Assembly (NCBI RefSeq): GCF_016583745.1
Contig: NZ_NRRQ01000006.1
Coordinates: 1 to 64,000, forward strand
DNA length: 64,000 bases
Direction: 5' to 3'
DNA from: Chromatium okenii
GTDB taxonomy: Bacteria > Pseudomonadota > Gammaproteobacteria > Chromatiales > Chromatiaceae
Shown in pieces: positions 9,481 to 17,532 of this stretch (positions are counted from its first letter, which is position 1; every line of letters begins with the position of its first letter). Position numbers and translations under genes: made by a program. The notes beneath the pieces were generated by a model, which was given only the letters and a program-made list of their open reading frames with translations, did not search any database and had not been told where the DNA came from.

Positions 9481-10386
9481 TTAAGCCGTTGCAATTCCTG
9501 CCTTGCCCGTCCAATAACCATCGCTCAATGTATTCGGACACCAAGCGCGTAATTGCGCGGTGCCGTCAGCAGCAGTGAGTTTGCCCGCCAGCGTATCGGC
9601 AAACACGCGGACGATGTCGGCAGTGTGAGTTGACTGTGGACTGATGCGCAGCAATTCGACGCCCATTTGTGTCACTTCTGGCAATACCGATAATAAATTA
9701 TGCGTGGTTGCCGATTGGGTTTGAATACCGTTGAGCGCCAAAAATGGCATTGCTTCCTGCGTGGAAATCAATAAGCCATCGGGATAATCGCCGCAGCAAA
9801 ATTGGCAATCATCTTTGCTCAAATTGCGGTTATACGCGGTGAAGCAGCGGGCGGAATACGCCAGCGGCAGCCGCCCATAAGCAAACAATTCACACTCGAC
9901 GCCATCCGGTCGCGTTTGAATTAAAGCAGCGGCAGTTTCGCGTCCCAATTCAACCGGTAATACCCAGCGTTTTAAGCCGCGAGCAGCGAGAAATGCCAAA
10001 GTGCGCTGGTTGTATAAATTGATGGAATGACCGGTGACGAATGGGCGACCTTCGAGAAAATCTAATCCCGCTAAATCATTCGCTTCAATTAAAAACCGCT
10101 CGTCAGCGCAAATCCGTTGCAGCGTTTTTAATTCGCTGTCGGCTTCAATCAGCGCCAGCGTTGAAATCACTGGGTCTTTGCCAGCAGCAGCGACGCGCTC
10201 GGCTAATTCCCAATAATCTTCGGGACGCAGCAGCCGTCTTTTTGAGCAAATGGTTTCGCCGAGATAAATAACGGAGACCGGCGTTTCGAGCATTTCTGCA
10301 TAAAAATCAAAAACCTGTTCCCGCGACCAGTGATACAAAATCGGGCCGAGGGTGAGGCGAGGGGTGGAGTGTGAAGTCGTTGGCAT
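9481..10386 (-). CDS. ubiV: UbiV, oxygen-independent ubiquinone hydroxylation protein (U32 family)
   Basis: 301 residues of the peptidase U32-like family. With UbiU it forms an iron-sulfur complex that hydroxylates the ubiquinone ring without O2. The cluster cysteines are visible at residues 47, 181, 194 and 197/198 (ETICSKRR; SARCFTAY; DDCQFCCGDY), spaced as in UbiV. It is the last gene of the radical SAM-ubiU-ubiV operon, 20 bases after ubiU. The start ATG at 10386 gives MPTTSHSTPRLTLGPILY, which fits the family; a longer open frame reads back into ubiU. UbiT, the usual third partner, is not in this window. Confidence 0.9.
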   Translation of the reverse strand: MPTTSHSTPRLTLGPILYHWSREQVFDFYAEMLETPVSVIYLGETICSKRRLLRPEDYWELAERVAAAGKDPVISTLALIEADSELKTLQRICADERFLIEANDLAGLDFLEGRPFVTGHSINLYNQRTLAFLAARGLKRWVLPVELGRETAAALIQTRPDGVECELFAYGRLPLAYSARCFTAYNRNLSKDDCQFCCGDYPDGLLISTQEAMPFLALNGIQTQSATTHNLLSVLPEVTQMGVELLRISPQSTHTADIVRVFADTLAGKLTAADGTAQLRAWCPNTLSDGYWTGKAGIATA

Positions 10387-10406
10387 GACGAGTCGCTGTG
10401 AGTGAA

Positions 10407-11402
10407 TTAGTGCCAAGGGCGGTGATATGGCCCAATCGTGGTTTGGGCACCTTCGGAGACCTGCGCGAGAATCTGGTGCCAACTGTCTTTGGGACGAAAC
10501 GCATCGGGATTGCGCTGGCAGGCATCAATCGCCTCGCGCCAAACCTGCGCCACCTGCGCGACATAACGGGTGCTGCGCTGCCGCCCTTCAATTTTGATCG
10601 CGCTGACGCCAGCGGCGAGAATCCCCGGCAAAATGTCCAGCGTATTCAAACTGGTTGGCTCTTCAATCGCGTGGCGCAATTCGCCGGCCACGTCATAACG
10701 CCCTTTGCACAGCGTCGGATACCCCGCCGGTTCATCAAGCGAGCGCCGTTCAATCAACACTCCGCCCAGCCGCGTTTCCTGACCTTTGGGCGTGTCGCGC
10801 CATTCCACATGCGCAGCGGGCGAGCACGCGCCGTAAGTGTTGGGCGATTGTCCGCAGGCATACGACGACAGCAGGCAGCGTCCCTCAACCATCACGCACA
10901 GGCTGCCGAAGCCGAAAATCTCCACCGGCACCGGCGTTTCCTCAATTAAATGCGCGACCTGCGCCAGCGAGAGCACTCGCGGCACGACCACGCGCTTGAT
11001 ACCGAAATGGCGGTGCATAAAACGAATCGCCGCCGGATTGGTCGCCGAACCCTGCACCGATAAATGCAGATTGACCTGCGGATAGCGATTGGCGGCGTAA
11101 TCCAACACGCCCATATCCGCGAGGATGATCGCGTCCACGCCCAGATCAACGGCGCGATCTACCGCTGCCGTCCAGCGTTCCCAGCCATTCGGCTGCGCGT
11201 AGGTGTTAATCGCCACAAACACCTTGACCTTGCGGTCATGCGCGTAATGCAGCCCCTCGCGGATTTGTTTGTCATTGAAATTCAGCCCGGCAAAATGGCG
11301 GGCGTTGGTGTCATCGCGGAAACCGATGTACACCGCATTGGCACCGTGATCGACGGCCGCCTTGAGCATCGGCAAATTACCGGCGGGACAGACGAGTTCC
11401 AT
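10407..11402 (-). CDS. ubiU: UbiU, oxygen-independent ubiquinone hydroxylation protein (U32 family)
   Basis: 331 residues starting MELVCPAGNLPMLKAAVDHG, typical of U32 proteins of the UbiU (YhbU) type. Cysteines at 169, 176, 193 and 232 correspond to the 4Fe-4S ligands I recall for E. coli UbiU. The ATG at 11402 has AGGAGA eight bases upstream; the longer frame toward 11510 runs back into the radical SAM gene. Together with UbiV it allows ubiquinone synthesis in anoxic conditions. Finding both here suggests the organism respires, for example with nitrate, when oxygen is absent. Confidence 0.92.
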   Translation of the reverse strand: MELVCPAGNLPMLKAAVDHGANAVYIGFRDDTNARHFAGLNFNDKQIREGLHYAHDRKVKVFVAINTYAQPNGWERWTAAVDRAVDLGVDAIILADMGVLDYAANRYPQVNLHLSVQGSATNPAAIRFMHRHFGIKRVVVPRVLSLAQVAHLIEETPVPVEIFGFGSLCVMVEGRCLLSSYACGQSPNTYGACSPAAHVEWRDTPKGQETRLGGVLIERRSLDEPAGYPTLCKGRYDVAGELRHAIEEPTSLNTLDILPGILAAGVSAIKIEGRQRSTRYVAQVAQVWREAIDACQRNPDAFRPKDSWHQILAQVSEGAQTTIGPYHRPWH

Positions 11403-11421
11403 AAAAGCGTCTCCTGCGCGG

Positions 11422-12393
11422 TCAGGCAGAGCTGACCAGTTGGTGATGAGAGAAATCAAAACGAGCGCCTTGACGACTGTCGCGGCGGCATAACTCAGCT
11501 TCAATCGCATTGAGCACCGCCCATTTTTGGTGACACCAGTCTGGCGCCAGCAAGATGTCGCGGGAGGCAGTGCCCGTCAGGCGATGATAAATCACCGCTG
11601 GCGGTGTGCGTTCCACCAGATCAGCGCAAATCTCCACATAGTCTGCCCGCGCCAGCGGTTGATAGTTGCCGCGTTGCCAATCCAGCGCCAGCCGCGTGTG
11701 CTGCACAACATGCAGCGGATGCAATTTCAAACCCGCCACGCCGATCTCCAGCACCTGCTGCAAACTGCTCAACGCTGCCGTGCGTCCCTCGCCCGGCAAG
11801 CCAATGATGAGATGCGCACACACCGGAATCCCGCGCTGCGCTGCCGCCAGCGCCGTCGTCCGATAATCGGCGAAAGTGTGACCGCGATTGATCCGTTCCA
11901 ACGTGCGGTCATCTGCCGATTGCAGCCCCAGCTCCAGCCAAATCTCCTTGCCCTGCGCCTGATAACTTGCCAATAAATCCAGCACCGCTTCCGGCACACA
12001 ATCGGGGCGCGTCCCAATCGACAAGCCAATCACATCGGGATGCCGCAACACGCTGTCATACCGCTGGCGCAGGGCGTCAAGCGGATCGTAAGTGTTGGTG
12101 TAGGCTTGAAAATAACCGATAAAGCGCCGCGCTCCGGTGCGTTTCGCCACCACTGTTCGTCCCGCTTCAAGCTGCGCATCCAGCGGCGGTGGCTCCTGCG
12201 CATTCGGGCTAAATGACACGTTATTGCAAAAGGTGCAGCCGCCATGTCCTTTGACGCCGTCACGATTCGGGCAGGTAAAACCCGCGTGGAGCGCGAGCTT
12301 GTGGACGCGCTGGCCGTAGCGTTGCAGCAGATATTGACCAAAGGTGTGAACGCGGGCGCTGAGAATACGCGGTAAAACAGGAGGAGATTGCAT
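11422..12393 (-). CDS. Radical SAM protein of the YhcC/TIGR01212 family
   Basis: 323 residues with the radical SAM cluster cysteines at 41, 53 and 56 (CPNRDGVKGHGGCTFC). The motif ALHAGFTCPNRDG and the segment LGLQSADDRTLERINRGH are typical of the YhcC group, whose substrate is not established. It precedes ubiU by 19 bases and is probably the first gene of the operon, which suggests an anaerobic role but does not prove one. The ATG at 12393 is used; a TTG three codons upstream is possible. No strong ribosome site is visible. Confidence 0.9.
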   Translation of the reverse strand: MQSPPVLPRILSARVHTFGQYLLQRYGQRVHKLALHAGFTCPNRDGVKGHGGCTFCNNVSFSPNAQEPPPLDAQLEAGRTVVAKRTGARRFIGYFQAYTNTYDPLDALRQRYDSVLRHPDVIGLSIGTRPDCVPEAVLDLLASYQAQGKEIWLELGLQSADDRTLERINRGHTFADYRTTALAAAQRGIPVCAHLIIGLPGEGRTAALSSLQQVLEIGVAGLKLHPLHVVQHTRLALDWQRGNYQPLARADYVEICADLVERTPPAVIYHRLTGTASRDILLAPDWCHQKWAVLNAIEAELCRRDSRQGARFDFSHHQLVSSA

Positions 12394-12437
12394 AATATTC
12401 AATAAGTGATCTTTCTCTCAATTTTATTGGTGAATGT

Positions 12438-12566
12438 TTAATTTAGCAGATACTTGCATGGGCTTTGTTGAAGAATATCTATTTTAATGCTTTTTCTTTC
12501 AAGCCACTTACGGCAAGGGTTTTTAGCATCTTTCTGGGCGTGCGTCATAACTATAACAGTAGACAT
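12438..12566 (-). pseudogene. Degenerate Txe/YoeB-like toxin
   Basis: The frame begins MSTVIVMTHAQKDAK, matching the start of Txe/YoeB mRNA-cleaving toxins (consensus roughly YTKQAQKDAKKL). It then loses the family pattern. Shifting by one base recovers KTLAVSGLKEKALK, and shifting back gives IDILQQSP, so two small indels have scrambled the gene. Translation in the original frame stops at 12438, far short of the ~85-residue family length, and the catalytic C-terminus is gone. The ATG overlaps the antitoxin stop as TGATG. Identification rests on about 40 residues. Confidence 0.55.
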
Positions 12567-12739
12567 CACCACTCCAATTTATCGAGCGTGACGCCATTTG
12601 TTACTGGCTCATTCTTGGCTTCGAGAATACTTTGCGTCATACCCTCAACGTTTCGGAGATAAGTATCATCGTTAATATATTCATTTTCTTCTAAATTTTC
12701 ACTGACACTATCATCAATTTTTAACATCAACGTTTTCAT
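12566..12739 (-). CDS. Small antitoxin partner of the degenerate Txe/YoeB-like toxin
   Basis: 57 residues: MKTLMLKIDDSVSENLEENE, then YINDDTYLRNVEGMTQSI and VTLDKLEW at the end. The YxxDDxYLRxxxGM region and the C-terminal LDxLxW are typical of antitoxins paired with Txe/YoeB-type toxins. The usual segment between the first strand and the YxxDD region looks about 20 residues short, so it may be internally deleted. With its partner toxin broken, it probably has no present function. It is shorter than most gene-calling cut-offs. Confidence 0.55.
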   Translation of the reverse strand: MKTLMLKIDDSVSENLEENEYINDDTYLRNVEGMTQSILEAKNEPVTNGVTLDKLEW

Positions 12740-12851
12740 CTATTTTTCTTTTATACCGATGCTGGCTTTGAGTTGGGTAAGATTTAATGCTGCTTGGGCA
12801 ATTTGGGTTGCCAAAAATGCGGCAACTCAATCTACGCAGATGTTCTTGATG

Positions 12852-13496
12852 TTAATCCGAATGAATCGCACTGACATGAAGTTCGCTTTTCTCACGAATC
12901 TCGAATGGAATAAAATATGTTTGAATCTCCGTGCTTTTTTCTCGAAGTTCAACACTGCCTTTTCGCCACGTATCGATCCAGATGAGTTTATACCGATTAC
13001 TTTTTTCTCCATTCAATTCGATTTCATATTCGATAGTTTCGCTTTCTTTGAAATCTTCTCCTTTTATTTGTTTTATCTCCCATCTTACCGATGTATCCAC
13101 AATATTTTTTATCCCAACATTAGCATCTATCCCTCCAAGAGCCTCCCATTGAATATTGACGGTTCGAGCAATTGTACGAGAACGTTTCACGGTGACTTTA
13201 ACTCCATCCGGCACATTCACTTCCTCACTCGCAGCTTCTTCTTGCCTTTGATCCTTTGAAAGTTGTATTGCACCAATCGTTTGTGTCTTTTGGTTTTTAG
13301 AAGTATTCGTAGAAACAGGCTGCACAACTTGCTCCAGTGGTTCTGGTGTTTCAAGCGATCCATACTCAATGACACTGATGACAATTACTGTTATAACAAG
13401 AAATATAATAACAAAAACGAGTAGAGCAAGTAAGTCGATTAAGGTAAACCCTTTTGTCTGTAGCAAATTGCTTATATTATGAATCTTTTTTTTCAT
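12852..13496 (-). CDS. Orphan type IV prepilin-like membrane protein, unknown function
   Basis: 214 residues. Residues 13-43 read QTKGFTLIDLLALLVFVI followed by more hydrophobic sequence. This resembles the prepilin peptidase site G|FTLIE, with Asp instead of Glu at position +5 of the mature protein. The rest is polar: a Gln/Ser/Glu-rich linker to about residue 95 and a probable beta-rich domain with alternating Ile/Val and charged residues (SVRWEIKQIKGEDF; NRYKLIWIDTW). No cysteines and no enzyme motif are seen. Neighbours are a decayed toxin-antitoxin locus and tatC; no pilus genes are nearby. It may be a stray minor pseudopilin or simply a single-pass membrane protein. Confidence 0.6.
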   Translation of the reverse strand: MKKKIHNISNLLQTKGFTLIDLLALLVFVIIFLVITVIVISVIEYGSLETPEPLEQVVQPVSTNTSKNQKTQTIGAIQLSKDQRQEEAASEEVNVPDGVKVTVKRSRTIARTVNIQWEALGGIDANVGIKNIVDTSVRWEIKQIKGEDFKESETIEYEIELNGEKSNRYKLIWIDTWRKGSVELREKSTEIQTYFIPFEIREKSELHVSAIHSD

Positions 13497-13779
13497 ATTG
13501 CAATTCCATATAATGATCGTTTAATGGCGGTTTTTCAACATCTTTTCTATAAAAGACGAAAAACCTTTACCCTCAAATCTGAGGCTAAAGCCAAACTAAA
13601 CACTCGTCAACACCAATGTTTAACGCCAATCCAGTTTTAGACAACCTTTTGCGAGCCATACAAAAACCTTGTTTATTGGCTGGCAAATACTTGAACGACT
13701 TTTTTTCCACTCAATCTGGGCAAAGGAGGCATTAGGCAGCAATCTCAACCTGCCTAGTTTCAGTAGTTAGATGATTCCG

Positions 13780-14850
13780 TTAGTCATCATCTAGTTGCGC
13801 CAAGATATTCCGTGCCACTGCGCGTTGGTCAGCATCACCTTCTTCTAACACTTCATACAAAATCTGGCGCGTGGCAAACAGATTGTTTAATTCGCGTAAG
13901 CGTTGCGCCCGCAGTAATTTTGCTTCTACCGAATTCACCGGAAGTTCTGTAGTCGGAGTTTGTGTTGGCGCGAGATGATCTTGATCGTATTCCGCTTCTT
14001 CTGCCGCAAGGACATCAGCGCGACTTGTTTTTGCTAATGAAGGCGCACGGGGTAACGGCTGAGGCGCAGCGGGGCGGGGCGGTACCGGCGCTCGTGGGGC
14101 GATGGCGTCGCGCTGCCGCACCATTAACCGCGCAAATACAATTCCTAATTCAAATAATAACCACATCGGCACGGCGAGCATCGTTTGTGAAAAAACATCA
14201 GGTGGCGTCAGAAACATGCCCACAATAAAGGCGCCAACAATAATATATGGGCGTTTATCGACTAAACTCTCAATCGTTACTGCGCCAACAACAACTAGCA
14301 AAATGGTTGCTACCGGAATCTCAAATGCCAAGCCAAAAGCGAAAAATAAAGTTAAGACAAAATCTAAATACGCAGCAATATCTGTCATCATTGCCACGCC
14401 ATCCGGCGTGGTTGCTGCCATAAAACCAAAAATGATCGGAAAAACTAAATAATAAGCAAAGGCGACTCCGAGATAAAACAATGCAATGCTTGATGCTAAT
14501 AATGGCACAGCAAAGCGTTTTTCATGTTTGTATAATCCAGGCGAAATAAATTCCCACAATTGATATAACAGATAAGGCATTGCCAGAAACATTGCTGCCA
14601 CCATCGCCAGCTTAAATGGCGTTAAAAATGGTGAAATGACTTGCGTGGCAATCATGGTGCTGCCAGTCGGTAATTGCGCCAGCAGCGGCTCGGCGACAAA
14701 GCTATAAATATCATTGGCAAACGGAAATAACACTAAAATAAAAATACCAATTGCGATTAACATCGCAATGATACGATCTCGCAACTCAATAAAATGCGAG
14801 ATAAAAGATTGTTCAGCACCGGGATTATCGGGAAGTTTAGAAAACAACAT
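13780..14850 (-). CDS. tatC: Twin-arginine translocase subunit TatC with a C-terminal extension
   Basis: 356 residues; TatC is normally about 250. The core is clear: SFISHFIELRDRII at the N-terminus, PFKLAMVAAMFLAMPYLLYQ, the FYLGVAFAYYLVFP segment and six membrane helices ending near residue 245. TatC recognises RR signal peptides and builds the pore with TatA. After the last helix there is a Pro/Ala-rich linker (250-275), an acidic stretch, and a helical tail (307-353) with NNLFATRQILYEVLEEGDAD. No tatA or tatB lies beside it; hemE is upstream behind a terminator, so tatC seems to have its own transcript. Confidence 0.93.
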   Translation of the reverse strand: MLFSKLPDNPGAEQSFISHFIELRDRIIAMLIAIGIFILVLFPFANDIYSFVAEPLLAQLPTGSTMIATQVISPFLTPFKLAMVAAMFLAMPYLLYQLWEFISPGLYKHEKRFAVPLLASSIALFYLGVAFAYYLVFPIIFGFMAATTPDGVAMMTDIAAYLDFVLTLFFAFGLAFEIPVATILLVVVGAVTIESLVDKRPYIIVGAFIVGMFLTPPDVFSQTMLAVPMWLLFELGIVFARLMVRQRDAIAPRAPVPPRPAAPQPLPRAPSLAKTSRADVLAAEEAEYDQDHLAPTQTPTTELPVNSVEAKLLRAQRLRELNNLFATRQILYEVLEEGDADQRAVARNILAQLDDD

Positions 14851-14875
14851 CAGAGGCGCTCAATTTAGCAAAATG

Positions 14876-14905
14876 AAAAAAGCCCCCTTTTTTATCAGGA
14901 GGCTG
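14876..14905 (-). terminator. terminator after hemE
   Basis: On the minus strand AGCCTCCT pairs with AGGGGGCT (one G-T pair) and is followed by TTTTTT. It separates hemE from tatC. Confidence 0.75.
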
Positions 14906-14912
14906 GAAAAAC

Positions 14913-15974
14913 TTAATGATATGCTCGGCTCAATTCGTGTACTGCGGCGACAAAAGCAGCGGCATGATCTGGATTAACATCTGGCGTGATACCGTGCCCA
15001 AGATTGAAAACATGTCCAGTGCCGTGTCCGTAGCTGGCGAGCACTTTGGCAACTGCATCGCGGATATATTCGGGCGAGGCGTACAACGAACAGGGATCGA
15101 GATTGCCTTGCAGCGCGACGCGGTCGTCCACCATGCGCCGCGCATCAGCCAGATCAGTCGTCCAATCGACGCCGAGCGCATCGCAGCCGGTGTTGGCCAT
15201 GTCGCCGAGCCATTGCCCGCCGTTTTTGGTGAACAGAATCATCGGCACCTTGCGCCCGTCGGCTTCGCGGGTCAGGCCTTCAATCACCTGCTGCATGTAT
15301 GCCAGCGAAAATTCCCGATAATTCGCCGGTGCCAACACGCCGCCCCAAGTGTCAAAAATCATGACAGCCTGAGCGCCGCGTGCGACCTGCGCATTGAGAT
15401 AGCTGGTCACGGATTGCGCAGTTTTATCCAATAAGGTATGCAGCAAATCCGGGCGATCAAACATCATGCCCTTGATATGTGAGAAGTTTTTGGTGCCGCT
15501 GCCTTCGACCATATAGGTCGCCAGCGTCCACGGACTGCCGGAAAAACCAATCAAAGGCACCCGTCCGGCGAGCGCGGTACGGATCGTGGAAACGGCGTCC
15601 ATCACATATTTCAATTCATCTTCGGGATCGGGCACGGCGATCTTGGCGACATCTGCTGCGGTGCGCACCGGGCGCTCAAAATGCGGGCCTTCACCTTCCG
15701 CAAAATACAGCCCCAATCCCATCGCATCGGGCACGGTGAGGATGTCGGAAAACAAAATCGCGGCATCGAGCGGAAACCGTTCCAGCGGTTGCAGGGTGAC
15801 TTCGCAGGCGAGTTCAGGATTTTTACACAGCTCCATAAAGCTGCCGGCTTTGGCGCGGGTGGCGCGGTATTCCGGCAGGTAGCGCCCAGCTTGGCGCATC
15901 ATCCAAACTGGCGTGTAATCAACAGGTTGACGCAACAGCGCCCGCAAAAAAGTGTCGTTTAACAAGGGAGTCAT
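14913..15974 (-). CDS. hemE: Uroporphyrinogen decarboxylase
   Basis: 353 residues. It decarboxylates uroporphyrinogen III to coproporphyrinogen III in heme synthesis. Signatures are [16 protein letters not shown] near the N-terminus (substrate-binding Arg residues), [12 protein letters not shown] (catalytic Asp), and [16 protein letters not shown]. The ATG at 15974 gives the family N-terminus [16 protein letters not shown]; the longer open frame that continues upstream runs into the tandem repeats and is not coding. Heme from this path feeds the ccm system elsewhere in the window. Confidence 0.96.
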   Translation of the reverse strand: MTPLLNDTFLRALLRQPVDYTPVWMMRQAGRYLPEYRATRAKAGSFMELCKNPELACEVTLQPLERFPLDAAILFSDILTVPDAMGLGLYFAEGEGPHFERPVRTAADVAKIAVPDPEDELKYVMDAVSTIRTALAGRVPLIGFSGSPWTLATYMVEGSGTKNFSHIKGMMFDRPDLLHTLLDKTAQSVTSYLNAQVARGAQAVMIFDTWGGVLAPANYREFSLAYMQQVIEGLTREADGRKVPMILFTKNGGQWLGDMANTGCDALGVDWTTDLADARRMVDDRVALQGNLDPCSLYASPEYIRDAVAKVLASYGHGTGHVFNLGHGITPDVNPDHAAAFVAAVHELSRAYH

Positions 15975-16654
15975 GGAACGGTGCCCGCGCAATAAAAGTG
16001 GAAGTTGAGTGAATGATTCGAGCGCATATTCTACACTGTGGCGGTGCGGACGTGACTTGCCAGCACAGACGGCAGTGTCGTTTTTCTTTACAGTATTTAG
16101 CGCCCGATTTTTCTGCTGGCAGGCGCGGAGTGCAGCAACCGACAATGCTGAATCTGTTTTAAGAAACAAAGTGTTAGCGGTGCGGACGTGACTTGACAGC
16201 ACAGATGGCAGTGTCGTGTTTCTTTACAGTATTTAGCGCCCGATTTTTGCTGCTGGCAGGCGCGGAGTGCAGCAACCGGCAATGCTGAATCTGCTTTAAG
16301 AAACAAAGTGTTAGCGGTGCGGACGTGACTTGACAGCACAAATGGCAGTGTCGTGTTTCTTTACAGTATTTAGCGCCCGATTTTTGCTGCTGGCAGGCGC
16401 AGAGTGCAGCAACCGGCAATGCTGAATCTGCTTTAAGAAACAAAGTGTTGGCGATGACAACGGCGCTGAAGCTCGAAATTAGCGCACAGTTGGCTGGAGA
16501 TTAAGCAATTGATTCTATTCACTATCATGCGGAGGTGTTACGCAACCATCAGTCTTCAATTAGTGTCGATTTTTTATACAACTTGCGGTTTAAATCACGT
16601 CAACAGCTTGCTGCGCAACATTCAACAAATTGAAAATAAAGGTTATTTTTGGTT
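15975..16654. other. Intergenic region upstream of hemE, largely repeat
   Basis: A 776-base gap separates hemE from the next gene. The middle is a triple tandem repeat described separately. The flanks hold no convincing gene: the open frames here are either antisense frames through the repeats or a 66-codon frame (from 16509) with no ribosome site and no recognisable features. The hemE promoter should lie near 15975-16040 or within the first repeat. Confidence 0.6.
16041..16450. repeat. Three tandem copies of a 136-137-base unit
   Basis: Copies begin at 16041, 16177 and 16314, each with GCGGTGCGGACGTGACTTG. They differ by a handful of substitutions and one- or two-base indels, and the array ends in CAAAGTGTTGGCGATG. 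Each unit contains a GCAGTGTCGT motif, TTTACAGTATTTAGCGCCCG, and TTTAAGAAACAAAGTGTT. The period is not a multiple of three, so frames that cross it shift and are unlikely to be coding. I do not recognise the unit. It lies in the hemE upstream region. Confidence 0.95.
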
Positions 16655-16670
16655 TGGCACAGCGAGTGCT
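16655..16670 (+). promoter_or_regulatory. Sigma-54-type (-24/-12) promoter of the PEP-CTERM gene
   Basis: TGGCACAGCGAGTGCT matches TGGCAYRNNNNTTGCW at 15 of 16 defined or free positions; only the first T of TTGC is G. It lies 80 bases before the ATG at 16751. A nearly identical element precedes the small PEP-CTERM gene at 30471, with the same deviation. PEP-CTERM genes are known to be linked to RpoN and the PrsK/PrsR two-component system. Confidence 0.65.
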
Positions 16671-16750
16671 TTACTAACAGCGATCCCGCAGTTAGCATGT
16701 CTGAACTGAAAACTGCAATCTGATAATCAACTTTTCATACGAGGCTCATT

Positions 16751-17440
16751 ATGAACAACTTCAAATTAAGCACATTGGGTTTATTAGCTGCTGGTGGTTT
16801 GGCTTTTTCGCTGCAAGCATCGTCTGCTGCGTTAATGATTGACGACTTTCTTGATCCTGGTAGTTATGTCAAATCCTTTAGTTCAACTATGGCAACTACT
16901 GGAGCCATTAATTTAGTCAATGGGACTGACCTAACTGGTGCAACCCGCGAACTGCAAGCTACATCTCTAACAGGTGGTGTATCTTCCGCTCTCGGCACAT
17001 CTATCTTCGCAGGTGAAGGCTTTTTAAGCATTAGTAACGATACCGGAGTAACAGGGACAGCGAGTGCAATTTACAATTTCTCTGACACCGATTTAACAGG
17101 TGGCGGTATTTTGACGGCTTTGCTGTTAGACGTTGAATCGATTGATTTGAGTACGCAAGTTAAAATCTCTCTTGGAGATGGTACTAACACGTCTGTTTCT
17201 GACTACCAGAGCTTTGATGGTCCAGGCACCTTCTTCAATCTTCTATCAGGTTTTGGTGGTGTTGACGTCGCTTCAGCAAATTATATTCGCTTAGATTTTA
17301 AAGGCGCGACTGCTTGGGATGGTCGGTTTACATTCCTCGCTACCAACGAGCCGCCAACCATTCCTGAGCCTGCAACCCTCGGCTTATTCGGAATTGGTCT
17401 GTTAGGTTTTGCTGCCAGCCGTTTCCGCAAAGCTGCGTAA
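16751..17440 (+). CDS. PEP-CTERM sorting domain protein, secreted
   Basis: 229 residues. A signal peptide covers about 1-26 (KLSTLGLLAAGGLAFSLQ, then ASSAA). The C-terminus has the PEP-CTERM tripartite signal: PEP at 205-207, a hydrophobic stretch TLGLFGIGLLGFAASRF, and a basic end RKAA. An exosortase (EpsH type) would cleave it at the envelope for release or attachment to exopolysaccharide. The body is rich in Thr, Ser, Gly and Asp and predicted beta; I recognise no enzyme motif. GAGG upstream of the ATG is the ribosome site. No exosortase gene is in the window. A terminator follows. Confidence 0.92.
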   Translation: MNNFKLSTLGLLAAGGLAFSLQASSAALMIDDFLDPGSYVKSFSSTMATTGAINLVNGTDLTGATRELQATSLTGGVSSALGTSIFAGEGFLSISNDTGVTGTASAIYNFSDTDLTGGGILTALLLDVESIDLSTQVKISLGDGTNTSVSDYQSFDGPGTFFNLLSGFGGVDVASANYIRLDFKGATAWDGRFTFLATNEPPTIPEPATLGLFGIGLLGFAASRFRKAA

Positions 17441-17463
17441 TTCCAACCACGCAGTTCTGAATT

Positions 17464-17502
17464 AAAAAACGCCCCCGACTGCAAAGTCGGGGGCGTTTTT
17501 TT
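17464..17502 (+). terminator. terminator after the PEP-CTERM gene
   Basis: AAAACGCCCCCGACT / AGTCGGGGGCGTTTT stem with a GCAA loop and T-run. The same hairpin, base for base, occurs again at 18145. Confidence 0.92.
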
Positions 17503-17532
17503 GTAACTTAAGTAAACTCTTTGGCATAATCA

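Noticed and set aside
12759..13259. 166-codon plus-strand frame opposite the prepilin-like gene
   Set aside because: Phe-rich peptide created by the antisense of Lys/Glu-rich coding sequence; the minus-strand frame has the plausible membrane segment and start.
13618..13737. 39-codon plus-strand frame with a faint radical-SAM-like N-terminus (NPVLDNLLRAIQKP)
   Set aside because: Too short and the similarity is too vague; the 283-base gap between the prepilin-like gene and tatC otherwise shows nothing I can support.
16097..16443. Cys-rich open frames antisense through the tandem repeats
   Set aside because: The repeat period (136/137) shifts the frame between copies, there is no ribosome site, and the similar peptides come only from the DNA repetition.
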